A DNA stretch of 33,512 nucleotides from an uncultured Bacteriovoracaceae bacterium (GTDB lineage Bacteria > Bdellovibrionota > Bacteriovoracia > Bacteriovoracales > Bacteriovoracaceae): assembly GCA_937931205.1 (NCBI GenBank), contig CALHBF010000017.1, positions 1 through 33,512 on the forward strand. Reading direction: 5' to 3'. Shown here piece after piece: positions 1-8,226 of this stretch (position 1 is its first letter; the number at the start of each line of letters is the position of its first letter). A program made the translations under genes and the position numbers. The notes beneath the pieces were generated by a model. That model made no database searches. It was not told the DNA's origin and saw only the letters and a list, made by a program, of their open reading frames with translations.

Positions 1-204
1 AGCGTAAAGAGATGTTACCTGAGGATGTTTTTCTAAAAATTCACACAGCTTACTTGAGATGAGTAAGAAATTTTTCTCTGGGCGGTGAGACTTGGGAACA
101 TAAAGATAATCTGGATTATTTTTAAGCTTTTCATCATGAGTGATAATAACGAAATAATTATTCGTATGCAGTGGAGCGGTTTGATAATAGAGATTCAGCT
201 TCAT
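1..204 (-). CDS. Unknown protein, N-terminal part (3' end beyond window)
   Basis: The minus-strand frame is open from an ATG at 204 to the window edge, giving 68 codons that begin MKLNLYYQTAPLHTNNYFVI. The ATG overlaps the TGA of the upstream gene in an ATGA, so the two are probably translationally coupled. There is no signal peptide or membrane segment in the visible part, which is rich in Leu, Asn and Lys. I do not recognise the family. The overlap and the shared strand argue that it is a real gene in the same operon as the 281-aa unknown protein and the peroxiredoxin. Confidence 0.6.
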   Translation of the reverse strand, partial: MKLNLYYQTAPLHTNNYFVIITHDEKLKNNPDYLYVPKSHRPEKNFLLISSKLCEFLEKHPQVTSLYA

Positions 205-1046
205 CGACTTAAACCTTGAGTCATTCGATAGAGGTCAAAGCTTTCTTTTGCAAAACGATCCTGTAGAGTGATGAGACTATTCTCCACTGTTCGCAGAGAG
301 CTTAAGATGTTGACCTCTTTTTTTAGAAAAAAATCTGGAGGGCTTATTTTAAATAATTCTGCTTCCTCTCCTGAAATGTTCTTAAGAAGTGCCTTGTTAA
401 GATAGGCCCCTTCATTGAGAGTTAGAAAAGAGTTGTATAGGTAAAGGCTGATATCTTGATTTTTATGAGAAGGCAGCGAAGAATGGGCCGCTGTAGAAAA
501 GATCACCGCATCAGTATCGCTAAATGTGGTAAATGTTCTTTCTTCGTTCTGATTATTAACAAACACTTTCTCCACAAGAGTTTGAGTTGAGACTTGATAA
601 AAGGCAAGCTCCATAAAGGAGAAAGAGCTAGGTTGCTTAGGAACTCTTTGCCAAAAATCTTCAGCGTGATCAAGATAAAGAGGCATCTGATCAGGGGTAT
701 TGCCATTTTTTAAAAATGTAGGATGAGCAAGTTGCGGAACATGAACGTTTTGATTTTCTTGTAAATGATCAAAAAGCGTCCATGCCGGCAGTAGTTTAAA
801 TCCCAGATAGATAAGCTCTTTTTGATTGGACGAAATATCTATAATCTTTCTGGCCATTTGCTCGTAAGAGGTAAGCACAGTATTCGGATCAAAAACAATT
901 TTTTTGGTGTAGTGATTGGGGACCTGAACATTCTGCCCATGAATAATGAGTGGATTAAGTTTCTTTAAAACATCATCAATCTCTTTTAAAGAAACGCTCC
1001 ACTGCTGCGAAAGATAAAAAAGAAAATCAAACTCAACGACGAGCAT
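201..1046 (-). CDS. Unknown 281-aa protein, coupled to peroxiredoxin gene
   Basis: This is an uninterrupted 281-codon frame starting MLVVEFDFLF. Its ATG lies inside the last codons of the upstream peroxiredoxin gene (14-base overlap) and its TGA overlaps the next ATG, so it sits in the middle of a three-gene operon. No signal peptide or transmembrane helix is evident and the protein looks cytoplasmic. The first 35 residues look helical and could form a small helix-turn-helix-like domain, but that is only an impression. I do not recognise the family and assign no function. Confidence 0.75.
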   Translation of the reverse strand: MLVVEFDFLFYLSQQWSVSLKEIDDVLKKLNPLIIHGQNVQVPNHYTKKIVFDPNTVLTSYEQMARKIIDISSNQKELIYLGFKLLPAWTLFDHLQENQNVHVPQLAHPTFLKNGNTPDQMPLYLDHAEDFWQRVPKQPSSFSFMELAFYQVSTQTLVEKVFVNNQNEERTFTTFSDTDAVIFSTAAHSSLPSHKNQDISLYLYNSFLTLNEGAYLNKALLKNISGEEAELFKISPPDFFLKKEVNILSSLRTVENSLITLQDRFAKESFDLYRMTQGLSR

Positions 1047-1542
1047 TCTGCAGTTCTTTGATCTTAGTCAGTACGCGCTCACTATCAAGAACCGGATCAA
1101 CGTCTTCTCCGATATCAACAATCTTATTTTCAGGACTAAGAACAAAAGTCCAGCGTTTAGCAATATCAATCAAAGGACGTTTTACTTCAAACATCTTTGC
1201 CACTTTAGCATCTTCATCGGCCAACAGAGGAAAAGATAATTTATATTTTTCGGCAAACTTCTTTTGATCTTCTACAGAGTTGACACTAATCCCGTAAATA
1301 TTAACACCCATCTCTTTAAATTTTTTGGTGTTGTCACGAAAGGCACATGCCTGTTTGGTACATCCGGGAGTATCGGCCTTGGGGTAAAAGAAAAGCACTG
1401 TCCATTGATTTTTAAAATCTGCACTATTCACCTTTTGTCCTGCTTGGTCGGCAAGTGTAAAGCTTGGGGCAGTGTCTCCAACTTTAAGGGCAAAGGCATT
1501 GATGCAAAAAAGAAGCGAGCAAAGGAGAGTGATCAATTTCAT
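1033..1542 (-). CDS. bcp: Peroxiredoxin, BCP/PrxQ type, with signal peptide
   Basis: Thiol peroxidase that reduces H2O2 and organic hydroperoxides. The 169-aa protein opens with a probable signal peptide (residues 1-18, ending NAFA), so it likely acts in the periplasm or at the envelope, whereas E. coli Bcp is cytosolic. The thioredoxin-fold core carries DTPGCTKQACAFRD with the peroxidatic Cys at 61 and a second Cys five residues on at 66, the PrxQ arrangement for an intramolecular disulfide. The late WTFVLSPENKI strand is typical of the family. An AAAGGA ribosome-binding site lies 5 nt before the ATG. It is the first gene of an overlapping trio with two unknown genes. Confidence 0.93.
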   Translation of the reverse strand: MKLITLLCSLLFCINAFALKVGDTAPSFTLADQAGQKVNSADFKNQWTVLFFYPKADTPGCTKQACAFRDNTKKFKEMGVNIYGISVNSVEDQKKFAEKYKLSFPLLADEDAKVAKMFEVKRPLIDIAKRWTFVLSPENKIVDIGEDVDPVLDSERVLTKIKELQNARR

Positions 1543-1603
1543 AAAATTCCTTTAGATAAGAGTCACTCTATTGTTCTTGATATGGGGATGTTTCGGCAAC
1601 TTG

Positions 1604-1634
1604 AAAAAAATGAGGCCCGCTGCTGTGGCGGGCC
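1604..1634 (-). terminator. Rho-independent terminator after the OmpW-like gene
   Basis: On the minus strand a 7-bp GGCCCGC/GCGGGCC stem with a 7-nt loop is followed by TCA and a run of seven T. It begins about 20 nt downstream of the OmpW-like stop codon and separates that gene from bcp. Confidence 0.8.
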
Positions 1635-1655
1635 AGATTGCAAGATTATGTTTGA

Positions 1656-2276
1656 TTAGAAACGATAACCAATACCCACTCCGACGAGTAATGGGTCGAT
1701 ATTCACATCGGCCTTCACTCGCGTAGCTCCAGCTCTTACTTTTGTAGTAGTTTCGAGATAGAGCTTTTTAATATCAAGGTTGAGATAAACTTTTTCAGTA
1801 ATCTTGTAATCAAGGCCAACCTGCAGGGCATAACCGAAACAGTTATCATATTTAACAGAGTTAACAGCACCAGATTGCGCATTGTAGAACATGGTGTAGT
1901 TTAATCCTGCCCCCACGTAGGGCTTAAAGTTGCCCCATTCATGGTGATACTGAGCAAGAAGAGTTGGTGGAAGTAGGGACACACTTCCCAGATCCACATT
2001 ATCAAGAGCAGAGTTTTTAACCCCTACCTGATGTGTGGTAGTGGCAAGAATCAATTCCATCGCAAAATTCTTTTTGAAGAAATAAGTGAAATCCAGTTCA
2101 GGGACTGATTGAGTATTGATTCTCACATCTCCACCAATAACTGATGGTGAGCCTGAAACATCGGGCATAACAGCAAGGGCTCGAGTACGAACCATCCAGT
2201 TATTCTCAGCGAAGACGCTAAGACTGGAAGCAAGAGCGATGGAAGTGATAAGTGTTTTCTTAAGGCATAATTTCAT
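1656..2276 (-). CDS. ompW: OmpW-family outer membrane beta-barrel protein
   Basis: A 206-aa protein with a clear signal peptide (about residues 1-23, ending SVFA). The rest alternates hydrophobic and polar residues as expected for an eight-stranded barrel and ends in YRF, the C-terminal Phe signature for outer membrane assembly. Typical OmpW segments are visible: PELDFTYFFKKNFAMELI, then PPTLLAQYHHEW, then FKPYVGAGLNYTMFY. OmpW proteins form narrow hydrophobic channels. The start is supported by GAGAGGAG 6 nt upstream. A possible -10 (TATACT, 2309-2314) lies upstream without a clear -35. The gene is monocistronic, with its own terminator. Confidence 0.9.
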   Translation of the reverse strand: MKLCLKKTLITSIALASSLSVFAENNWMVRTRALAVMPDVSGSPSVIGGDVRINTQSVPELDFTYFFKKNFAMELILATTTHQVGVKNSALDNVDLGSVSLLPPTLLAQYHHEWGNFKPYVGAGLNYTMFYNAQSGAVNSVKYDNCFGYALQVGLDYKITEKVYLNLDIKKLYLETTTKVRAGATRVKADVNIDPLLVGVGIGYRF

Positions 2277-2469
2277 AAGAACTCCTCTCTATGAATGAAT
2301 ATGACTTAAGTATAAAAACTCTGAATCTTTTGATGATGATATGGATCACCAAGCTAAATGATTGTTTTCAGCTTTGCTGACTACTCAGATAATGGGGGAT
2401 TTAAAAAATTATGATAATGAACAGTATGTTTTCAGGCAGTAATAAGTTATTTTAAGGGGGAGAAAAATT

Positions 2470-2546
2470 TGGTAGCAACGGGCAGAATTGAACTGCCGAC
2501 CCCAGCGTTATGAATGCTGTGCTCTCACCAACTGAGCTACGTTGCC
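2470..2546 (-). tRNA. tRNA-Met (CAT anticodon), elongator type, CCA encoded
   Basis: A 77-nt cloverleaf read on the minus strand: acceptor GGCAACG/CGTTGCT, D-stem GCTC/GAGC, anticodon loop TTCATAA (anticodon CAT), TTCAATT T-loop, discriminator A and encoded CCA. CAT is shared by elongator Met, initiator Met and Ile2 tRNAs. The A4-T69 and A5-T68 pairs and the similarity to E. coli elongator tRNA-Met favour elongator Met. TilS-modified tRNA-Ile2 of E. coli has C4-G69 and C5-G68 there. The bottom pair of the anticodon stem is an A31-C39 mismatch. The gene is divergent from tilS. Confidence 0.93.
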
Positions 2547-2565
2547 CCACAAGAAAAGTATTGAG

Positions 2566-2594
2566 ATACTAATGAACCTAATAATGTATGTCAA
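2566..2594 (-). promoter_or_regulatory. Sigma70-type promoter of the tRNA-Met gene
   Basis: On the minus strand a perfect TTGACA (2589-2594) is followed by a 17-nt spacer and TAGTAT (2566-2571), about 19 nt before the mature tRNA 5' end. This implies a leader of roughly 13 nt. Confidence 0.8.
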
Positions 2595-2623
2595 TAATAT
2601 TTTCCATATATTAACTAGTAATT

Positions 2624-3970
2624 ATGATGAAAAAATTAAGTCCAGTTCTTTACCGACAATTATTTTTTAAGCACCTATGGAGATTTTTGGGCAACGTGGC
2701 AACGCCCCATGAACTTAAGGGAGCTCATCTCGTTGCCGTCAGTGGTGGCATGGATTCGATGGCGCTTCTCTGGGTAGCAAGCTTCCTTCATAAGGAGGGG
2801 TTGATCGGTCCAGTGCGAGCTTTTTTTGTTCACCATAATACCCGTGAAGGTCAGCAAGGAGACGCTCAGTTAATTGAGAAGTTTTGCCGAGATGAAGGGA
2901 TTCCTTTTTATATGGTGGAGCTGCAAGGCCTAAAGCTGGGAAACAATTTTGAGGCCCGTGCTAGAAAGCTTCGTCGTAAGGCATGTCTGGATGAGCTACG
3001 AGAAAATGAACTGCTGTGGGTAGGCCATCATATTGATGACTCCTACGAGTGGAATTTTATGCAGAGGCATCGCTCCTATAATCCACGTGCCTCAATCGGT
3101 ATTCCTGTGAGAAATGGCAGGCTTATTCGTCCCTTCCACTGTGTCAGCCGTGCTCAGATTAAGCGCTTAATCAAATTTGAAGGTATTCCTTTTAGAGATG
3201 ACCCGACCAATTGGGATCTGAGCTTTGATCGCAACTACATCCGTCATGTGATTATTCCCAAAATTAGAAAAAAATATCCTCGTTATCTGAAGTTCTATAC
3301 ACACTTTGCTAATTTTCAGGCCATGAGTCTGAAAGCATCTTATTTTAATCGCAGTGTGGGACAGGCGGAGATGTTTGCTTTTGAAAAAGGGGCCCTCTTG
3401 GTAGGAGCTCATTTCTCAGAATTTCAGATTCAGGAAATTATCCATTTCTATTCCTCTGCGGATCGAGGAGAAATCATTACTCCTATCCAGCGAATGCTTA
3501 AGGCCATCGATAACAGCAAGAAGGGCCCTTTTCATTTTAGCGGTGGTATTGAAGCGTATTACACTTACAAGCAATTGATCCTCTATCAGAAAAGCCTTAT
3601 TAATCATGATGAGGATATTGCGAAGGTGCTTTCCACGGTTTCTAATCAAGAGTTAATGACTTTGCCAACTTTTACGCCGCTTGAATTAAAAAATGCTTGG
3701 CAAAATTTGTTAAAATCCAGTGATGCTCTTCAAAACTTGCCTGGACTAGTGTTGATTTTAGAATCTGATTCTATTTGTCGAACTTTAAATACCTCTAACT
3801 TTGATTCTCTCTTTCCGCGTGTCTCTGACATTTGTCGAGAGCGGGGTCTGCGCTTTATGCCAATGCTTAAGTGCGTTGAAGAGTGGGAAAGAAAAAAAGA
3901 AAGGTTGCCAAAAACGCTCAGGCTTTTACCCTTAGTTAACCTTTCCAATCTCTTTTCTTTTCAAGAATAG
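2624..3970 (+). CDS. tilS: tRNA(Ile)-lysidine synthase TilS
   Basis: ATP-dependent N-type PP-loop ligase that converts C34 of tRNA-Ile2(CAU) to lysidine, switching decoding from AUG to AUA. The PP-loop SGGMDS is at residues 40-45. HHIDD (135-139) stands where TilS proteins have HHxDDQ. The IKFEGIPFRDDPTNWD and RNYIRHVIIPKI segments that follow are diagnostic. At 448 aa it is full length, including a C-terminal domain. The start is uncertain: ATGATG at 2624 has no Shine-Dalgarno sequence, and only a weak TATATT box is seen upstream at 2607-2612. ftsH follows after 71 nt. Confidence 0.95.
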   Translation: MMKKLSPVLYRQLFFKHLWRFLGNVATPHELKGAHLVAVSGGMDSMALLWVASFLHKEGLIGPVRAFFVHHNTREGQQGDAQLIEKFCRDEGIPFYMVELQGLKLGNNFEARARKLRRKACLDELRENELLWVGHHIDDSYEWNFMQRHRSYNPRASIGIPVRNGRLIRPFHCVSRAQIKRLIKFEGIPFRDDPTNWDLSFDRNYIRHVIIPKIRKKYPRYLKFYTHFANFQAMSLKASYFNRSVGQAEMFAFEKGALLVGAHFSEFQIQEIIHFYSSADRGEIITPIQRMLKAIDNSKKGPFHFSGGIEAYYTYKQLILYQKSLINHDEDIAKVLSTVSNQELMTLPTFTPLELKNAWQNLLKSSDALQNLPGLVLILESDSICRTLNTSNFDSLFPRVSDICRERGLRFMPMLKCVEEWERKKERLPKTLRLLPLVNLSNLFSFQE

Positions 3971-3986
3971 ATCGTTTGCCTATAAT
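3958..3986 (+). promoter_or_regulatory. Probable ftsH promoter at the tilS 3' end
   Basis: A perfect TATAAT (3981-3986) lies 17 nt after a weak -35 (TTTTCA, 3958-3963) that overlaps the end of tilS. This would give ftsH-folP a promoter of their own with a leader of about 48 nt. Confidence 0.55.
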
Positions 3987-4041
3987 CTAAGGAATCCAAA
4001 AGAAGGATTGAAATTTTTAGTGATTTAAAAAGGGCCTCTTC

Positions 4042-5940
4042 ATGAGAAAACAACAAAAAACTTTAATGCTATGGATAGTCGTTATCCTCATTATGGCCTT
4101 CGTAATGAAAGTGTTTGAACAAAAAAATACTCAAGCTAAGGGAATTGATTTTTCAAGTTTCATCACGGCCGTAGAAAGTGGAAATGTTAAAGAAGTAACT
4201 TTCCAGGGCGATAATACGATTCAAGGTCGCTTTAATGATGGCTATGAGAATGGTACGTACTTTGAGTTAGTTGGTAATACTGGGGATGAAACTTTCCGTA
4301 TTCTAAAAAACCACGGAATTATTCCTAATTACAAAAAAGAAGAAAAGCAGGGGATGTTGGCAACACTTCTCATCAACTGGCTTCCGATGATTCTTCTTTT
4401 CGTTTTCTTCTTCTTCTTCCTTCGCCAACTTCAAGCTGGTGGCGGCAAGGCCATGAGCTTTGGTAAAGCTCGCGCCAAGATGCTTACTGAGAATGATAAG
4501 CGTGTGACATTCACTGATGTCGCAGGTGTTGAGGAAGCTAAAGAAGAGCTGGTTGAAATCGTAGATTTCTTAAAAGATCCAAAAAAATATACTGCCCTAG
4601 GCGGTAAAATTCCTAAGGGATGTCTTCTTGTCGGACCTCCAGGAACAGGTAAAACTCTTCTTGCCCGAGCTGTCGCTGGTGAAGCCGGTGTGCCATTCTT
4701 CTCAATTTCAGGTTCTGACTTCGTTGAGATGTTTGTGGGTGTAGGGGCAAGTCGTGTTCGTGACCTTTTTGAACAAGGTAAAAAGAATGCTCCATGTATC
4801 ATCTTTATTGATGAGATCGATGCCGTAGGTCGCCACAGAGGTGCCGGTATGGGTGGTGGACATGATGAGCGTGAGCAAACTCTCAACCAACTTCTTGTAG
4901 AGATGGATGGTTTTGAATCAAATGAAGGTGTGATCATCATGGCGGCCACTAACCGTATTGATGTTCTTGATCCGGCCCTACTTCGTCCAGGTCGTTTTGA
5001 CCGTCGTGTAATGGTAGGCCGTCCGGACGTTCGTGGACGTCTGCAAATCCTTAAAGTTCACGCTAAGAAAACTCCACTATCAACTGATGTGGATCTAGAA
5101 ATTATTGCTAAAGGGACTCCAGGTTTTACAGGGGCAGATCTTGCGAACCTTGTTAACGAAGCGGCCCTACTCGCAGCTCGTGGCGGTAAAAAACAGCTTG
5201 GTATGATTGATTTTGACAACGCTAAAGACAAAGTTCTTATGGGTGTTGCTCGTAAATCGATGATGATTTCTGAAAAAGAAAAGCGTCTAACTGCTTACCA
5301 CGAAATCGGTCACACTCTGGTAGGTCTTAACCTTCCACACACTGACCCTATTCATAAAGTATCAATCATTCCTCGTGGACAGGCCCTGGGTGTAACTCAG
5401 ACTCTTCCAAATGAAGACATGTTGAATCTTTCAAAAGAAAAGGGTGAGAATTTCATCGCTTTCCTTATGGGTGGACGTGTTGCTGAAGAAATCGTTTATG
5501 GAGAAATGACTAACGGTGCTTCAAACGATATTGAGCGCGCCACTGAGCTTTCTCGTAATATGGTTTGTAACTGGGGTATGTCTGAGAAACTTGGACCTAT
5601 CAACTATGCTAAGCAAAATGGTGGAATGGTTTATGGCGGAGAATCGGTGAGTTTCTCAGATGAGACAAGTCGTAAAATCGATATGGAAATTGCAAACTTC
5701 GTTCAAACAAACTACGAAGTAGCGAAAAAAATTCTTAACGATAATATCGATGCTCTTCACCGCTTAACTGAAGCTCTGGTAGTTTGGGAGACACTTGACG
5801 CTGATCAGATCAGACGTCTAGTGGCCGGCGAAGAAATTGGTCAGCCTGTGATCAATGTAAAGCCATCAAATCCTGCTAATCCTGAAGGTGGAGCAACTGC
5901 AAGTGCAGCTCCTATTGGTTCAAAACCTCAACCTGTTTAA
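4042..5940 (+). CDS. ftsH: ATP-dependent zinc metalloprotease FtsH
   Basis: Membrane-anchored hexameric AAA+ protease for quality control of membrane proteins and turnover of short-lived regulators. The 632-aa protein has TM1 (about 8-23), a periplasmic domain, TM2 (about 111-128), an AAA+ module with Walker A GPPGTGKT (198-205), pore motif FVG (231-233), Walker B IIFIDE (253-258) and the second region of homology with RPGRFDRR. The M41 zinc site is HEIGH (420-424), with Ile where most family members have Ala. The ASNDIERAT helix supplies the third zinc ligand. The tail is rich in Pro and Ala. A weak SD (AAAAGGG) precedes the ATG. Its TAA overlaps the folP ATG (TAATG). Confidence 0.97.
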   Translation: MRKQQKTLMLWIVVILIMAFVMKVFEQKNTQAKGIDFSSFITAVESGNVKEVTFQGDNTIQGRFNDGYENGTYFELVGNTGDETFRILKNHGIIPNYKKEEKQGMLATLLINWLPMILLFVFFFFFLRQLQAGGGKAMSFGKARAKMLTENDKRVTFTDVAGVEEAKEELVEIVDFLKDPKKYTALGGKIPKGCLLVGPPGTGKTLLARAVAGEAGVPFFSISGSDFVEMFVGVGASRVRDLFEQGKKNAPCIIFIDEIDAVGRHRGAGMGGGHDEREQTLNQLLVEMDGFESNEGVIIMAATNRIDVLDPALLRPGRFDRRVMVGRPDVRGRLQILKVHAKKTPLSTDVDLEIIAKGTPGFTGADLANLVNEAALLAARGGKKQLGMIDFDNAKDKVLMGVARKSMMISEKEKRLTAYHEIGHTLVGLNLPHTDPIHKVSIIPRGQALGVTQTLPNEDMLNLSKEKGENFIAFLMGGRVAEEIVYGEMTNGASNDIERATELSRNMVCNWGMSEKLGPINYAKQNGGMVYGGESVSFSDETSRKIDMEIANFVQTNYEVAKKILNDNIDALHRLTEALVVWETLDADQIRRLVAGEEIGQPVINVKPSNPANPEGGATASAAPIGSKPQPV

Positions 5941-6734
5941 TGGCTAATTTAAAAATGATGGGGGTGATTAATATCACCCCCAATTCTTTCTCCGGCGATT
6001 CTGCTTCTTTAACTCCTGACATCCTTGCTTCAAAGCTCCTAACCTTTAAAGAAGTTCCTATTTTAGACTTTGGTGCTGAATCAACGGCCCCTATGAATGC
6101 GCCCATTTCTTATGATGAGGAGCTGTCGAGGTTTGCTCCTTATCTGGATCAGATACTTTCCTGGGATAAGGGGGTTGTTAGCATCGACACCTATCATCCT
6201 GAGACCATCTCCTTTTTCCAAAAAGAATGGATGAAGAGATCAAAGAGAAATCCCTTGGTTTGGAATGATGTTTCGGGCAAGTGGGATGATGAGGTAGAGC
6301 GCTTTTTGAGCATCTCTGGCCCCTACTCCTATGTGTTTTCTCATAATCTTGCTCCTACTAGGAGCGAGAGTGGTACTCATATGAAATTCACCGCAGATCA
6401 GCTTACTAAAGAGGAGTTCTTTCAAGGTCTGGTTGAGTATTTTAGGCCCTATGCCCGTCCAAGAGTTATCCTTGATCCTTGTTTTGGATTTTCAAAAACC
6501 TATGAGCAGAACTGGGAGGCCATCGAACGCTTTGGAGAGTTACAAAAGACTCTTAATCATGATCGTTGGCTATTTGGAATTTCCCGTAAATCCTTTCTGC
6601 GCCAGAAGTACGGCTTAACAAACAGTATGGAAGATCGCGATCTTCTAGATCAGCATCATATGGCCGAAGTGCAAAGACTTTCTCCTCACTGGATGGGAGA
6701 GGTTTGGATCAGAACACACAGGCCTCTTCTTTAG
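5940..6734 (+). CDS. folP: Dihydropteroate synthase (divergent)
   Basis: Condenses p-aminobenzoate with hydroxymethyl-dihydropterin diphosphate in folate synthesis. The 264-aa TIM-barrel carries all family signatures: GVINITPNSFS (8-18), DFGAEST (43-49), SIDTY (81-85), WNDVSG (108-113), LDPCFGFSK (178-186), GISRKSF (213-219) and the terminal R-T-H. Sequence between motifs is diverged, and the usual TPDSF loop is TPNSF here. Start and stop are fixed by the TAATG overlap with ftsH and the downstream overlap with the VOC-like gene. Its linkage to ftsH recurs in other proteobacteria. Confidence 0.92.
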   Translation: MANLKMMGVINITPNSFSGDSASLTPDILASKLLTFKEVPILDFGAESTAPMNAPISYDEELSRFAPYLDQILSWDKGVVSIDTYHPETISFFQKEWMKRSKRNPLVWNDVSGKWDDEVERFLSISGPYSYVFSHNLAPTRSESGTHMKFTADQLTKEEFFQGLVEYFRPYARPRVILDPCFGFSKTYEQNWEAIERFGELQKTLNHDRWLFGISRKSFLRQKYGLTNSMEDRDLLDQHHMAEVQRLSPHWMGEVWIRTHRPLL

Positions 6735-7162
6735 TCTTCAAGAGTAGTATTTACACATCAAATGAATTCCTTCATCATTTATCCATGATGTTTGGTGGAT
6801 TAGTTTTTTATACTCAAAGTTATGAAGAGTACCTGTCATTTTTGACGGAGGTACTGGAATTAGAGGTTGATGAGATTTCTGATTCTCAGATGAGGCTAGC
6901 ACTTGCGGGCCAGTTTTTAGAGATAAGAAAAGACCATCAGGCACAAAATCAACAAGGCACTGCTTTAGTTTTTAATCTTGCGGAGGAGAAATTTTTTGAC
7001 CTCGTCGCAAGACTCAGCTTCTTCTATTATCGACATGACTCCAGCCGTTTTCTACTCTCAGAAAAGTCTGCCAATTACATCGAAATTAAGGACCCAGAGG
7101 GGAGAGTTTGGCACTTTGAAAAAGTGATTAATCTTGCGCGCGGATTAAGTTCCCAACTTTAA
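6704..7162 (+). CDS. Small VOC/glyoxalase-fold protein
   Basis: Up to 152 aa. From residue 28 the sequence reads like a single vicinal-oxygen-chelate module: FYTQSYEEYLSFLTEVLEL at the start, a central strand LALAGQFLEIRK, and YIEIKDPEGRVWHFEKV at the end, the usual last VOC strand. The substrate is unknown. The start is uncertain. The TTG at 6704 lies inside folP just after GGGAGAGG, whereas the ATG at 6785 would leave the standard VOC core but has no ribosome-binding site. The folP overlap implies coupled translation. Confidence 0.7.
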   Translation: MDQNTQASSLVFKSSIYTSNEFLHHLSMMFGGLVFYTQSYEEYLSFLTEVLELEVDEISDSQMRLALAGQFLEIRKDHQAQNQQGTALVFNLAEEKFFDLVARLSFFYYRHDSSRFLLSEKSANYIEIKDPEGRVWHFEKVINLARGLSSQL

Positions 7163-7188
7163 GTGTAAGAATCTTTTAGTTTACGGAA

Positions 7189-7197
7189 TGTGATAAT
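7189..7197 (+). promoter_or_regulatory. Extended -10 promoter element of first S1 peptidase gene
   Basis: TGTGATAAT (TGn plus GATAAT) lies about 57 nt upstream of the chosen ATG, with no recognisable -35. The same TGT-plus-hexamer arrangement precedes the other three S1 genes. Confidence 0.45.
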
Positions 7198-7254
7198 TTC
7201 GAAAAAATTTAAAACGACTCTGAATTGGTTTAACTTTTGGAAAAGGATTTCCAC

Positions 7255-8130
7255 ATGAAAATGACTTCAACTTTATTAACAATTGCGTTCCTATTTGCTT
7301 CAAGCCAACTCATCGCAGGAACAAATAAGAGAAACAAAGTTATCTATGGTGAGGATAACCGCGTTGACGTAGTTAACTCTACAAACTCTCTTTTCGTAGA
7401 ACTTTCTCGCTCTACAGCAGCTATGATCAGTTCATCTAATCTTCGTCCTGAAGACAATGGAACAACAAAGATTACAGCAAGAACTCTAAAGTCTAGCGGC
7501 ATCTGTGCTTCAGAGCGTTTCTCTGCACAAATCTCTGCTGCGAACTGTTCTGGTTTCTTAGTTGGTGAAGATCTTCTTGTTACTGCTGGTCACTGTATCC
7601 GTAGCAACTCTGATTGTAAGAGCTATAAGTGGGTATTCGACTATAAAGTAGATCACGAAGAGCAAGGCGCAATCACTGTTGATAATTCTTCTGTTTACTC
7701 ATGTTCAAAAATTGTTAACCGTTCTCTTAACGGTTCAACGATGGATGACTGGGCACTTATTCAACTTGACCGCAAAGTTACTGATAGAGCTCCGCTTACA
7801 TACAGAACTTCAGGTAAAATTGCTAAGAATGATGCTATCGTAGTTATCGGTCACCCGACTGGTATCCCTACAAAAATCGCTGATGGTGCAAACGTTCGTA
7901 GCCTAGAAAATACTTTCTTTGTTGCTAACCTTGATACATACGGTGGTAACTCTGGTTCAGCAGTATTTAACGCTGAGACAGGTATGGTTGAAGGTATTCT
8001 TGTTCGCGGAACAACAGACTACGTTTATGACTCTGCTCAAAAGTGTCAAGTTTCTAACGTATGCGCCAACTCTGCTTGTCGCGGTGAAGACGTGACTTAC
8101 ATCACAAACATTCCTGAACTACAGAAATAA
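7255..8130 (+). CDS. Secreted V8-like trypsin-fold serine peptidase (S1), paralog A
   Basis: Exported endopeptidase of the chymotrypsin fold, closest by motifs to V8/glutamyl endopeptidase-type (S1B) enzymes. I chose the ATG at 7255 because AAGGA lies 7 nt upstream; the frame also opens at a TTG 18 nt earlier. Of 291 aa, residues 1-22 form a signal peptide (ending IAG). The triad is His113 (TAGHC), Asp165 (DDWAL) and Ser233 (GGNSGSA). The segment KVIYGEDNRVDV near the mature N-terminus is conserved in all four paralogs of this window. Codon choice is biased like ftsH (mostly AAC, GGT, CTT), suggesting high expression. The Ala after the GNSGS motif and an extra Cys-rich C-terminal loop set it apart from paralogs B-D. 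Confidence 0.92.
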   Translation: MKMTSTLLTIAFLFASSQLIAGTNKRNKVIYGEDNRVDVVNSTNSLFVELSRSTAAMISSSNLRPEDNGTTKITARTLKSSGICASERFSAQISAANCSGFLVGEDLLVTAGHCIRSNSDCKSYKWVFDYKVDHEEQGAITVDNSSVYSCSKIVNRSLNGSTMDDWALIQLDRKVTDRAPLTYRTSGKIAKNDAIVVIGHPTGIPTKIADGANVRSLENTFFVANLDTYGGNSGSAVFNAETGMVEGILVRGTTDYVYDSAQKCQVSNVCANSACRGEDVTYITNIPELQK

Positions 8131-8146
8131 TCTTACATGTTCTTAC

Positions 8147-8170
8147 GGCCCTCTTCGGAGGGCCTTTTTT
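8147..8170 (+). terminator. Rho-independent terminator with cUUCGg tetraloop
   Basis: GGCCCTC and GAGGGCC form a 7-bp stem closed by a TTCG tetraloop with C-G closing pair, followed by six T. It lies 17 nt after the S1 peptidase stop codon. Confidence 0.93.
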
Positions 8171-8226
8171 ATTTGACGAATTTACTCCGCTCTTGAGAAG
8201 CTCCCTTGATGATTAAGGAGAGCACT

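Noticed and set aside
1264..1659. 131-codon plus-strand open frame opposite bcp
   Set aside because: It is antisense to the well-supported peroxiredoxin and its terminator region, has no ribosome-binding site and no recognisable product.
2470..2546. tRNA-Ile2 (lysidine) as identity of the CAT-anticodon tRNA
   Set aside because: The neighbourhood of tilS made this attractive, but the A4-U69 and A5-U68 pairs and the overall match to elongator tRNA-Met argue against it.
4431..4949. 172-codon minus-strand frame opposite ftsH
   Set aside because: Ser/Pro/Arg-rich composition typical of an antisense shadow of a strongly codon-biased gene; ftsH in the other strand is certain.
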